Positions 1 to 5,145 of a stretch of DNA of 17,167 bases are shown in pieces. Source of the stretch: Nautiliaceae bacterium (GTDB lineage Bacteria > Campylobacterota > Campylobacteria > Campylobacterales > Nautiliaceae); NCBI GenBank assembly GCA_027035735.1, contig JALVUH010000184.1:1-17167 (forward strand), written 5' to 3'. The translations under genes and the position numbers were made by a program. Each line of letters starts with the position of its first letter. Positions within the stretch are counted from its first letter, which is position 1. The notes beneath the pieces were generated by a model. That model saw only the letters and a program-made list of their open reading frames with translations. It was not told where the DNA came from and searched no databases.

Positions 1-2
1 AC

Positions 3-31
3 TTGACATTAAAAAATTTTTTACATATAAT
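3..31 (+). promoter_or_regulatory. Consensus sigma-70 promoter for the tRNA-tuf unit
   Basis: TTGACA at 3-8 and TATAAT at 26-31 are both perfect matches to the vegetative consensus, separated by the optimal 17 bases. Transcription would start near 38-40, about a dozen bases before tRNA-Thr. A full -35 box is notable because Campylobacterota promoters usually keep only the -10 box. It would drive the four-tRNA cluster and, by readthrough, tuf. Confidence 0.85.
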
Positions 32-51
32 TTCAATCCACAAAGAGATGT

Positions 52-128
52 GCCGGCGTAGCTCAGTTGGCTAGAGCAGCTGATTTGTAATCAGCAGGTC
101 GGGGGTTCGAGTCCCTTCGCCGGCTCCA
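52..128 (+). tRNA. tRNA-Thr (anticodon UGU)
   Basis: The seven-base acceptor arms GCCGGCG and CGCCGGC pair fully. The anticodon stem GCTGA/TCAGC closes a seven-base loop with TGT in the middle, which reads ACA and related Thr codons. The TTCGAGT T-loop is canonical and CCA is encoded at 126-128. First of four tRNAs in the same order as the E. coli thrU-tyrU-glyT-thrT-tufB cluster. Confidence 0.96.
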
Positions 129-152
129 TTCAGCGTTTGACCAGTTGAAACT

Positions 153-238
153 GGTGGGGTTCCCGAGTGGCCAAAGGGGACGGGCTGTAAACCCGTTGGC
201 GTTCGCCTTCGCAGGTTCGAATCCTGCCCCCACCACCA
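153..238 (+). tRNA. tRNA-Tyr (anticodon GUA)
   Basis: The acceptor arms GGTGGGG and CCCCACC pair. The anticodon stem ACGGG/CCCGT closes loop CTGTAAA with GTA in the centre. A long variable arm (about 198-210) marks a class II tRNA, as expected for bacterial Tyr. CCA is encoded at 236-238. A short inverted repeat CCAGT-TGAA-ACTGG at 141-154 sits on its 5' edge and includes the first two bases of the mature tRNA. Confidence 0.96.
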
Positions 239-242
239 TTGA

Positions 243-319
243 GCGGGCGTAGCTCAGTTGGCTAGAGCGTCAGCCTTCCAAGCTGAGGGTCGCGGGTTCG
301 AGTCCCGTCGCCCGCTCCA
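243..319 (+). tRNA. tRNA-Gly (anticodon UCC), copy 1
   Basis: The acceptor arms GCGGGCG and CGCCCGC pair. The anticodon stem TCAGC/GCTGA closes loop CTTCCAA with TCC in the centre, reading GGA and GGG. CCA is encoded at 317-319. Only four bases separate it from tRNA-Tyr. It is identical over all 77 bases to the second copy at 2005-2081. Confidence 0.96.
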
Positions 320-331
320 GTACTGAAGAAC

Positions 332-378
332 TGGGAGCTGAGCAAACTTCATAGGTGTTGTCTGCTCATAAACTCCCA
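332..378 (+). other. Stem-loop in the tRNA-Gly / tRNA-Thr spacer
   Basis: TGGGAG (332-337) pairs with CTCCCA (373-378), and inside it TGAGCA (339-344) pairs with TGCTCA (363-368). This gives two stacked 6-bp helices with an 18-base loop. A run of six T (386-391) follows after seven bases, so it is a poor fit to an intrinsic terminator. A processing or pausing structure is equally possible. A TATATT at 396-401 could be a -10 box for a second promoter ahead of tRNA-Thr(GGU), but no convincing -35 box is seen. Confidence 0.5.
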
Positions 379-409
379 TAAATAATTTTTTGTTTTATAT
401 TTTAGATGT

Positions 410-432
410 AAAACATTGCTAGCAGTGTTTTT
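410..432 (+). terminator. Terminator-like hairpin abutting tRNA-Thr(GGU)
   Basis: AAACATTG (411-418) and CAGTGTTT (423-430) form an 8-bp stem with one G-U pair and a CTAG loop. A410 can also pair with T431. The 3' arm runs into five T (428-432). The last T lies directly against the first base of the mature tRNA at 433. It looks like a leaky terminator or attenuator between the first three tRNAs and tRNA-Thr-tuf, though the stem is AU-rich. Confidence 0.5.
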
Positions 433-507
433 GCCCATATAGCTCAGTGGCAGAGCACTTCCTTGGTAAGGAAGAGGTCGGCGGTTCAATCCCGCCTATG
501 GGCTCCA
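433..507 (+). tRNA. tRNA-Thr (anticodon GGU)
   Basis: The acceptor arms GCCCATA and TATGGGC pair. The anticodon stem CTTCC/GGAAG closes loop TTGGTAA with GGT in the centre, reading ACC and ACU. CCA is encoded at 505-507. It lies 62 bases upstream of tuf, the same relation as thrT to tufB in E. coli, so it is probably co-transcribed with EF-Tu, its protein partner. Confidence 0.96.
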
Positions 508-524
508 GCAAGGCCTTGTTGGAG
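503..524 (+). other. Hairpin spanning the tRNA-Thr 3' end
   Basis: CTCCAGCAA (503-511) pairs with TTGTTGGAG (516-524) as nine base pairs with one G-U and a GGCC loop. The 5' arm includes the discriminator base and the encoded CCA of tRNA-Thr(GGU), so in the precursor the tRNA tail could be held in this helix until 3' trimming. A shorter version lies after tRNA-Gly copy 1 (315-321 with 330-337). Confidence 0.45.
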
Positions 525-569
525 TTCATAAAGAGCTAATTTTATAAAAATTTTAAATGGAGGAATAAA

Positions 570-1769
570 ATGGCAAAAGAAAAATTCCAAAGAACTAAAC
601 CACACGTAAATATTGGTACTATTGGGCATGTTGACCATGGTAAAACTACTTTAACAGCAGCTATTTCTGGTGTACTTGCTCAAAAAGGTTTTGCAGAACT
701 TAAAGATTATGATCAAATTGATAATGCACCAGAAGAAAGACAAAGAGGTATTACAATTAATACATCTCATGTTGAATATGAAACTGAAAAAAGACACTAT
801 GCTCACGTTGACTGTCCAGGACACGCAGACTATGTTAAAAACATGATTACTGGTGCTGCTCAAATGGACGGAGCTATCTTAGTTGTTGCAGCAACTGATG
901 GTCCTATGCCACAAACAAGAGAACATATTCTACTTTCAAGACAAGTTGGTGTTCCAGCAATTGTTGTATTCTTAAACAAAATGGATATGGTTGATGATGA
1001 AGAACTTTTAGAATTAGTTGAAATGGAAGTTAGAGAATTATTAAACGAATATGAATTTGATGGAGATAATGCACCTGTTATTGCTGGTTCAGCTCTTAAA
1101 GCTCTTGAAGAAGTAAAAGCTGGTCAACTTGGTGAATGGTCAGAAAAAATTATGGAACTTATGGATGCAGTTGATGAATACATCCCAACACCAGAAAGAG
1201 ATACTGAAAAAGATTTCTTAATGCCAATTGAAGACGTATTCTCAATTTCAGGAAGAGGTACTGTTGTAACAGGAAGAATTGAAAGAGGTATATTAAAACT
1301 TGGTGATGATGTAGATATCGTAGGTTTCAAACCAACAAGAACTACAAAAGTTACTGGTATTGAAATGTTCAGAAAAGAAATGGATGAAGCTCAAGCTGGT
1401 GATAATGTAGGGGTACTTTTAAGAGGTATTGCTAAAGATGAAGTAGAAAGAGGTATGGTTCTTGCAAAACCAGGAAGTATTACACCTCATACTAAATTTG
1501 AAGCAGAAGTTTATGCATTAACAAAAGAAGAAGGTGGAAGACATAAACCATTCTTTAATGGATATAGACCACAATTTTATATCAGAACAACTGACGTAAC
1601 TGGTACTATTCAATTACCAGAAGGCGTAGAAATGGTTATGCCTGGTGATAACGTAAAATTAACTGTTGAATTAATTGCTCCAATTGCACTTGAAGAAGGT
1701 ACAAGATTTGCTATCAGAGAAGGTGGTAGAACTGTAGGTGCTGGAGTAGTTACTAAAATTATTGAATAA
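570..1769 (+). CDS. tuf: Elongation factor Tu
   Basis: EF-Tu is the cytoplasmic GTPase that carries aminoacyl-tRNA to the ribosomal A site. The 399-residue protein has the full family length. G1 GHVDHGKT lies at residues 19-26, the switch I motif RGITI near 59-63, G3 DCPGH at 81-85, and the guanine-specificity motif NKMD at 136-139. The two beta-barrel domains fill the remainder and end in the usual VVTKIIE-like tail. The start is set by GGAGG about six bases upstream of ATG. The gene follows four tRNA genes, an arrangement shared with E. coli tufB. The only copy in the window is this one; another elsewhere cannot be excluded. A terminator hairpin overlaps its stop codon, so rpmG downstream may receive only part of the transcription. 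Confidence 0.98.
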   Translation: MAKEKFQRTKPHVNIGTIGHVDHGKTTLTAAISGVLAQKGFAELKDYDQIDNAPEERQRGITINTSHVEYETEKRHYAHVDCPGHADYVKNMITGAAQMDGAILVVAATDGPMPQTREHILLSRQVGVPAIVVFLNKMDMVDDEELLELVEMEVRELLNEYEFDGDNAPVIAGSALKALEEVKAGQLGEWSEKIMELMDAVDEYIPTPERDTEKDFLMPIEDVFSISGRGTVVTGRIERGILKLGDDVDIVGFKPTRTTKVTGIEMFRKEMDEAQAGDNVGVLLRGIAKDEVERGMVLAKPGSITPHTKFEAEVYALTKEEGGRHKPFFNGYRPQFYIRTTDVTGTIQLPEGVEMVMPGDNVKLTVELIAPIALEEGTRFAIREGGRTVGAGVVTKIIE

Positions 1770-1788
1770 GGGTTTTCCCCTTATTTTT
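1765..1788 (+). terminator. Intrinsic terminator overlapping the tuf stop
   Basis: AATAAGGG (1765-1772) pairs with CCCTTATT (1778-1785) around a TTTTC loop, and five T (1784-1788) follow. The stop codon TAA (1767-1769) lies in the left arm. The ribosome binding site of rpmG starts three bases after the T run, so this is probably a partial terminator that lowers rpmG expression relative to tuf. Confidence 0.7.
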
Positions 1789-1799
1789 AAAGGAATAAG

Positions 1800-1952
1800 A
1801 TGAGAGAAATTATTCATCTAAAATGTACAGAGTGTGGTAGATTTAATTACCATACAACAAAAGAAAAAAGAAAACATCCAGAAAAATTTGAGATTAGAAA
1901 ATATTGTAAATGGTGTAACAAACACACAGTTCATAAAGAGTCTAAACTATAA
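1800..1952 (+). CDS. rpmG: 50S ribosomal protein L33
   Basis: This 50-residue reading frame encodes the large-subunit protein L33 near the ribosomal E site. It begins MREIIHLKC and contains two CxxC pairs (C9/C12 and C36/C39), so it is the zinc-binding (C+) form. The sequence KCTECGRFNY and KYCKWCNKHTVHKESK match the family, and the length is typical. The start is supported by AGGA at 1791-1794, five bases upstream. Its position between tuf and the secE tRNA-Trp is the normal one for Campylobacterota and many other bacteria. C+ forms may be replaced under zinc limitation by C- paralogues; none is seen here. Confidence 0.95.
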   Translation: MREIIHLKCTECGRFNYHTTKEKRKHPEKFEIRKYCKWCNKHTVHKESKL

Positions 1953-1955
1953 TTT

Positions 1956-1976
1956 GGGCTTTTTGCCCTCTTATTT
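1956..1976 (+). terminator. Weak terminator-like hairpin after rpmG
   Basis: GGGC (1956-1959) pairs with GCCC (1965-1968) around five T, followed by the T-rich TCTTATTT. The 4-bp stem is short, so strong termination is unlikely, but it lies four bases after the rpmG stop and ahead of the second tRNA-Gly. Confidence 0.35.
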
Positions 1977-2002
1977 GACTACTATATTGGTAGTAGTCAA
2001 AT
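1973..2002 (+). repeat. Perfect 12-bp inverted repeat before tRNA-Gly copy 2
   Basis: ATTTGACTACTA (1973-1984) and TAGTAGTCAAAT (1991-2002) are exact reverse complements with a six-base TATTGG loop. The structure ends two bases before the mature 5' end of tRNA-Gly at 2005. There is no T run after it, so it is not an ordinary terminator. It could be a processing element, a DNA-binding site, or a remnant of the event that placed the extra tRNA here. Confidence 0.7.
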
Positions 2003-2004
2003 GA

Positions 2005-2081
2005 GCGGGCGTAGCTCAGTTGGCTAGAGCGTCAGCCTTCCAAGCTGAGGGTCGCGGGTTCGAGTCCCGTCGCCCGCTCCA
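2005..2081 (+). tRNA. tRNA-Gly (anticodon UCC), copy 2
   Basis: This is identical in all 77 bases, including the encoded CCA at 2079-2081, to copy 1 at 243-319. The flanks share only the short TGA before the gene. It sits between rpmG and tRNA-Trp, where only tRNA-Trp is usually found. A recent duplication, or gene conversion holding the copies identical, would explain the match. Confidence 0.96.
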
Positions 2082-2082
2082 C

Positions 2083-2159
2083 AGGGCAGTAGCTCCAATT
2101 GGTAGAGCGGCGGTCTCCAAAACCGCTTGTTGGGGGTTCGAGTCCCTCCTGCCCTGCCA
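2083..2159 (+). tRNA. tRNA-Trp (anticodon CCA)
   Basis: The acceptor arms AGGGCAG and CTGCCCT pair. The anticodon stem GCGGT/ACCGC closes loop CTCCAAA with CCA in the centre, followed by purines as in Trp tRNAs. CCA is encoded at 2157-2159. It starts one base after tRNA-Gly copy 2 and lies 29 bases before secE, its usual neighbour. Confidence 0.96.
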
Positions 2160-2188
2160 AAATAAGCCAATTTTTGGAAGAGGTAATA

Positions 2189-2377
2189 ATGAATAAAATA
2201 AAAGCTTTTATAGAATATGTAAAAGAAGCAAAAGCAGAACTTGATAAAGTTATTTTTCCGACAAAAACAGAAGTTAAACAATCTTTTATTTCAGTAACTG
2301 TTATGGTTACAGCAGTAGCTTTATTTTTAGGTTTAGTTGATTTAATAATGGATGCTATTTTAAAAGCAGTATTATAA
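2189..2377 (+). CDS. secE: Preprotein translocase subunit SecE
   Basis: SecE is the small inner-membrane subunit that clamps SecY in the protein-export channel. The 62-residue form has an amphipathic N-terminal helix (about 1-20), the signature ELDKVIFPTKTEV near residues 17-29 (family E..KV.WPT.xE, here with F for W), and one membrane span at about 33-57. This is the short, single-span type. The start at 2189 is chosen over an upstream in-frame start at 2099 because that extension would be translated tRNA-Trp sequence, while GGAAGAGG lies five bases before this ATG. It is followed eight bases later by nusG, the classic secE-nusG pair. Confidence 0.95.
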   Translation: MNKIKAFIEYVKEAKAELDKVIFPTKTEVKQSFISVTVMVTAVALFLGLVDLIMDAILKAVL

Positions 2378-2385
2378 GGAAAAAC

Positions 2386-2922
2386 ATGGAAAATAATAAA
2401 AAATGGTATGCGCTTCAAGTATATTCAGGTAGTGAACTTGCAGTGAAAAAGGCTATAGAAAATCTTAAAAAAGAACTTAAACTTGATGATAAAATAGGAG
2501 AAGTGATTGTTCCTACAGAACAAGTTATTGAAGTAAAAAATGGAAAGAAAAAAATTTATGAAAGAAGTATTTATCCTGGATATGTGTTTTTAGAAGCTGA
2601 TTTAGATACTGCTTTGTGGCATAAAATACAATCTCTTCCAAAAGTTGGTAGATTCATTGGTGAATCTAAAAAACCAACTCCTCTAAAAAAAGAAGATGTT
2701 GAATTAATTTTACAAAAAGCAAAACAAAAATCTGCACCTAAACCTAAAGTTAGCTTTGAAGAAGGTGAAATAGTAAGAATAAATGAAGGACCTTTTGCTA
2801 ACTTTACAGGTGAAGTAGAAGATTTTGATTATGAAAAAGGTATGCTTAAACTAAATGTAACAATTTTTGGTAGAAGCACACCAGTTGAAATACACTATAC
2901 AAAAGTAGAAAAAATCGTATAA
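2386..2922 (+). CDS. nusG: Transcription termination/antitermination factor NusG
   Basis: NusG binds the RNA polymerase clamp, suppresses pausing and links polymerase to Rho or the ribosome. The 178-residue protein has an N-terminal NGN domain (about 5-115), starting KWYALQVYSGSE and including YPGYVFLE near 64-71. A C-terminal KOW domain (about 122-178) follows, with EGEIVRINEGPFANFTGEVE. Length and domain order are normal. AAGGA lies a few bases before the ATG. The gap to rplK is only ten bases, so the whole secE-nusG-rplK segment is probably one transcript. Confidence 0.97.
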   Translation: MENNKKWYALQVYSGSELAVKKAIENLKKELKLDDKIGEVIVPTEQVIEVKNGKKKIYERSIYPGYVFLEADLDTALWHKIQSLPKVGRFIGESKKPTPLKKEDVELILQKAKQKSAPKPKVSFEEGEIVRINEGPFANFTGEVEDFDYEKGMLKLNVTIFGRSTPVEIHYTKVEKIV

Positions 2923-2932
2923 AGGATAAGGG

Positions 2933-3358
2933 ATGGCAAAAAAAGTAATAGAGGTTCTTAAACTTCAAATCCCAGCAGGAAAAGCTAATCCATCACCTCC
3001 AGTAGGTCCGGCACTTGGACAAAGAGGTATTAATATTATGGAATTTTGTAAAGCTTTTAATGAAAAAACAAAAGATATGATGGGATATACAATTCCTGTT
3101 GAAATTACAGTTTATAATGATAGAAGTTTTACATTTATAACAAAACAACCACCTGTTACAGATTTCCTAAAAAAAGCAGCAGGTATTCAAAAAGGTAGTA
3201 GCAATCCATTAAAAGAAAAAGTTGGAAAAATCACAAAAGCACAACTTAGAGAAATAGCTGAGAAAAAAATGCCAGATTTAAATACTGATGATATTGAAGC
3301 TGCAATGAGAACTATTGCAGGAAGTGCTAAATCTATGGGAATTGAAATAGTTGATTAA
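2933..3358 (+). CDS. rplK: 50S ribosomal protein L11
   Basis: L11 forms the base of the ribosomal stalk in the GTPase-associated centre and contacts EF-Tu and EF-G. The 141 residues match the family length. The proline-rich PSPPVGPALGQRGINIMEF segment near residues 20-38 belongs to the N-terminal thiopeptide-contact domain. The C-terminal rRNA-binding domain ends in AMRTIAGSAKSMGIEI. The start follows AAGGATAAGG. In E. coli rplK-rplA are controlled by L1 binding the leader; a clear L1 site before this gene was not identified. Confidence 0.97.
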   Translation: MAKKVIEVLKLQIPAGKANPSPPVGPALGQRGINIMEFCKAFNEKTKDMMGYTIPVEITVYNDRSFTFITKQPPVTDFLKKAAGIQKGSSNPLKEKVGKITKAQLREIAEKKMPDLNTDDIEAAMRTIAGSAKSMGIEIVD

Positions 3359-3359
3359 G

Positions 3360-3373
3360 ACCACATAAGTGGT
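3360..3373 (+). other. Small hairpin between rplK and rplA
   Basis: ACCAC and GTGGT form a perfect 5-bp stem with an ATAA loop, two bases after the rplK stop. No T run follows, so it is not a terminator. It may stabilise the 3' end of rplK or take part in L1 feedback; neither is shown by the sequence. Confidence 0.35.
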
Positions 3374-3399
3374 AGCAAAAATATTGCGTAGGAGTGAAA

Positions 3400-4101
3400 A
3401 TGGCAAAAAAACATGGTAAGAGATATTTAGAGCTTCTTAAAAAAATTGATAAAGATGTATATTCTTTAAAAGAAGCGGCTGAAAAAGTAAAAGAACTTAA
3501 ATCAGCAAAATTTGATGAAACAGTAGAACTTGCATTAAGACTTGGTGTTGATCCAAGACATGCAGATCAAATGATTAGAGGAAGCGTTGTTCTTCCACAT
3601 GGAACAGGAAAAGAAGTAAAAGTAGCAGTTTTAGCAAAAGGTGAAAAAGCAGAAGAAGCAAAAGCTGCTGGAGCTGATATTGTTGGAGAAGATGAAGTTC
3701 TTGAAATGATTCAAAATGGAAATTTAGATTTTGATATTTTAATAGCAACACCAGATATGATGGGAAAACTTGGTAAGTTTGGTAGAATCCTAGGACCAAA
3801 AGGACTTATGCCAAATCCAAAAACTGGAACAGTTACAATGGATGTAGCTCAAGCTGTTAAAAATGCAAAAGCTGGACAAGTTAATTTTAGAGTTGATAAA
3901 AAAGGAAATATGCACGTAGGTATTGGTAAAGCAAGCTTTACACCTGAACAAATTTTTGAAAATGCAAAAGCATTTGTAGAAAAAATTAATAAAATGAAAC
4001 CAGCAAGTGCAAAAGGTAGATATATTCAAAATGCAGCACTTAGCCTTACTATGAGTCCTAGTTTAAGACTTGATGTAAACGAATTAGCAGAATATAAATA
4101 G
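3400..4101 (+). CDS. rplA: 50S ribosomal protein L1
   Basis: L1 binds the mobile stalk of 23S rRNA at the E site and in many bacteria represses its own operon. The 233-residue protein begins MAKKHGKRYLELLKK and carries the RILGPKGLMPNPKTGTV block near residues 128-144 and VDKKGNMHVGIGKASF near 166-181. A GTG at 3394 is in frame two codons upstream, but TAGGAG (3389-3394) overlaps it and is correctly spaced for the ATG at 3400, so the ATG is chosen. Length and sequence are typical. Confidence 0.97.
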   Translation: MAKKHGKRYLELLKKIDKDVYSLKEAAEKVKELKSAKFDETVELALRLGVDPRHADQMIRGSVVLPHGTGKEVKVAVLAKGEKAEEAKAAGADIVGEDEVLEMIQNGNLDFDILIATPDMMGKLGKFGRILGPKGLMPNPKTGTVTMDVAQAVKNAKAGQVNFRVDKKGNMHVGIGKASFTPEQIFENAKAFVEKINKMKPASAKGRYIQNAALSLTMSPSLRLDVNELAEYK

Positions 4102-4182
4102 GCTTTTGCCTAAGTCCAAAGGACTTAGAAAGCAGGTGGGAATTCCCTTAATATCCTGCCGAGTCTAAGTGAAAGGAGCTTT
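4100..4182 (+). promoter_or_regulatory. L10-type ribosomal protein leader
   Basis: The 81-base gap before rplJ resembles the L10 leader family, in which the L10-(L12)4 complex binds its own mRNA. GCAGG (4132-4136) pairs with CCTGC (4155-4159). Outside it ACTTAGA (4123-4129) pairs with TCTAAGT (4164-4170), with AA opposite CGAG in a kink-turn-like junction. A hairpin CTAAGTCC/GGACTTAG (4110-4117, 4121-4128) uses the same strand and is mutually exclusive with the outer helix. A small AGGC/GCCT stem overlaps the rplA stop. The rplJ ribosome binding site AAGGAG (4173-4178) lies directly after the outer helix. The assignment rests on motif resemblance and context. Confidence 0.75.
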
Positions 4183-4665
4183 ATGAAAAAAGAATTAAAA
4201 AAACAAATCGTTGAGGAACTCAGCAACGAATTTACAAAAGATGTAAGTGTATTTTATGCAGATTTCAAAGGTCAAAGTGTAAAAGACCTTGAAAAATTAA
4301 GAAAAGCAGTAAAAGAAGCAGAAGGAAAAGCTAAAGTAGTTAAAAATACATTAGCAAGAATTGCATTTGCAAATAATGGAATTGAAGTAGAATTTGAAGA
4401 AAATAATCTTTTTGTTTGGGGTGAAGACCAAATTACATTAGCAAAAATTTTGACAAAACATGCAAAAGATTATAAAGATACTTTTAAAATTAAAGGTGCA
4501 GTAATTGAAGGTGAAGTTAAAGATGCTGCATATGTTGAAGAAGTAAGCAAACTTCCAACTAAAGATGAATTACTTGGAATGGTTGCATTTATGATGAAAG
4601 CTCCAATTGCAAAATTTGCATGGGGATTACAAAAATTAATTGAAAAAAAAGAACAAGAACAATAA
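4183..4665 (+). CDS. rplJ: 50S ribosomal protein L10
   Basis: L10 anchors the L7/L12 dimers to the ribosome and is the usual repressor of this segment. The 160-residue protein begins MKKELKKQIVEELSNEF and has the DVSVFYADFKGQSV and KVVKNTLARIA blocks of the N-terminal rRNA-binding domain. The C-terminal helix (about 120-160) carries the L12-binding part. AAGGAG is four bases upstream of the ATG. rplL follows 23 bases later, giving the standard rplJ-rplL pair in which rplL is made in excess by its own good ribosome binding site. Confidence 0.97.
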   Translation: MKKELKKQIVEELSNEFTKDVSVFYADFKGQSVKDLEKLRKAVKEAEGKAKVVKNTLARIAFANNGIEVEFEENNLFVWGEDQITLAKILTKHAKDYKDTFKIKGAVIEGEVKDAAYVEEVSKLPTKDELLGMVAFMMKAPIAKFAWGLQKLIEKKEQEQ

Positions 4666-4688
4666 AATAAATTATAGGAGGAGTTATC

Positions 4689-5060
4689 ATGGCATGTACA
4701 TTTGAACAAATTTTAGAGACTATTGAAAATTTAACAGTTAAAGAATTAAATGAATTAGTAAAACTTTTTGAAGAAAAATTTGAAGTAAGTGCACAACCTA
4801 CAGTAGTAGCAGGAGCTGGAGCAGCAGGTGGTGAAGCGGCTGAAGAAAAAACTGAATTTGATGTAATTCTTAAAAATCCAGGTGCTAAAAAAATTAATGT
4901 AATTAAAGTAGTTAGACAAATTACTGGTGCAGGATTAAAAGAAGCAAAAGAAATGGTTGATGGTGCACCTACTACTATTAAAGAAGGTGTAAGTAAAGAA
5001 GAAGCTGAAGAAATTAAAAAAGCATTAGAAGAAGCAGGAGCAGAAGTAGAAGTTAAATAA
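4689..5060 (+). CDS. rplL: 50S ribosomal protein L7/L12
   Basis: L7/L12 is the flexible stalk protein that recruits translational GTPases. Its 123 residues show the N-terminal dimerisation helices (about 1-35), an Ala/Gly-rich hinge (AGAGAAGGEAA near 42-52) and a C-terminal globular domain (about 55-123). The domain starts EKTEFDVILKNPGAKKINVIKVVRQITG and contains GLKEAKEMVDG. The start follows AGGAGG, a near-perfect Shine-Dalgarno sequence, in keeping with the need for four or six copies per ribosome. Confidence 0.97.
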   Translation: MACTFEQILETIENLTVKELNELVKLFEEKFEVSAQPTVVAGAGAAGGEAAEEKTEFDVILKNPGAKKINVIKVVRQITGAGLKEAKEMVDGAPTTIKEGVSKEEAEEIKKALEEAGAEVEVK

Positions 5061-5089
5061 GCTTCTTGCTTTTTTTTATTTTTTTTGAT
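5039..5089 (+). terminator. Attenuator-like hairpin and T tract between rplL and rpoB
   Basis: AGCAGAAG (5039-5046, inside rplL) can pair with CTTCTTGCT (5062-5070) with one bulged T, or AAGC/GCTT can form alone at 5059-5071. Eight T and then nine more T within 20 bases follow. E. coli has a partial terminator in this same gap, which lets ribosomal proteins exceed polymerase subunits. The rest of the 85-base gap holds a TATAAA (5089-5094) that could be a weak rpoB promoter -10 box without a clear -35. Confidence 0.55.
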
Positions 5090-5145
5090 ATAAATTGTTT
5101 TTGATTTTAAACTGAAATCTACAAATTTCTCACCCAGGAGAGCCT

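Noticed and set aside
2099..2188. Longer SecE start 30 codons upstream
   Set aside because: The extension translates tRNA-Trp sequence, and the ribosome binding site fits the ATG at 2189.
2024..2418. Reverse-strand reading frames across the tRNA-Gly/tRNA-Trp region and secE
   Set aside because: The protein contains GGTRTPN and GDGTRTRDPQ-like strings, the well-known artefact of translating tRNA genes on the opposite strand. tRNA genes and secE fully explain the region.
3394..3399. GTG start for L1 two codons upstream
   Set aside because: The GTG overlaps the ribosome binding site that is correctly spaced for the ATG at 3400, and the family starts MAKK.
3575..4029. Reverse-strand frames inside rplA
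   Set aside because: Low-complexity Leu- and Phe-rich products from the opposite strand of a well-conserved gene, with no ribosome binding site.
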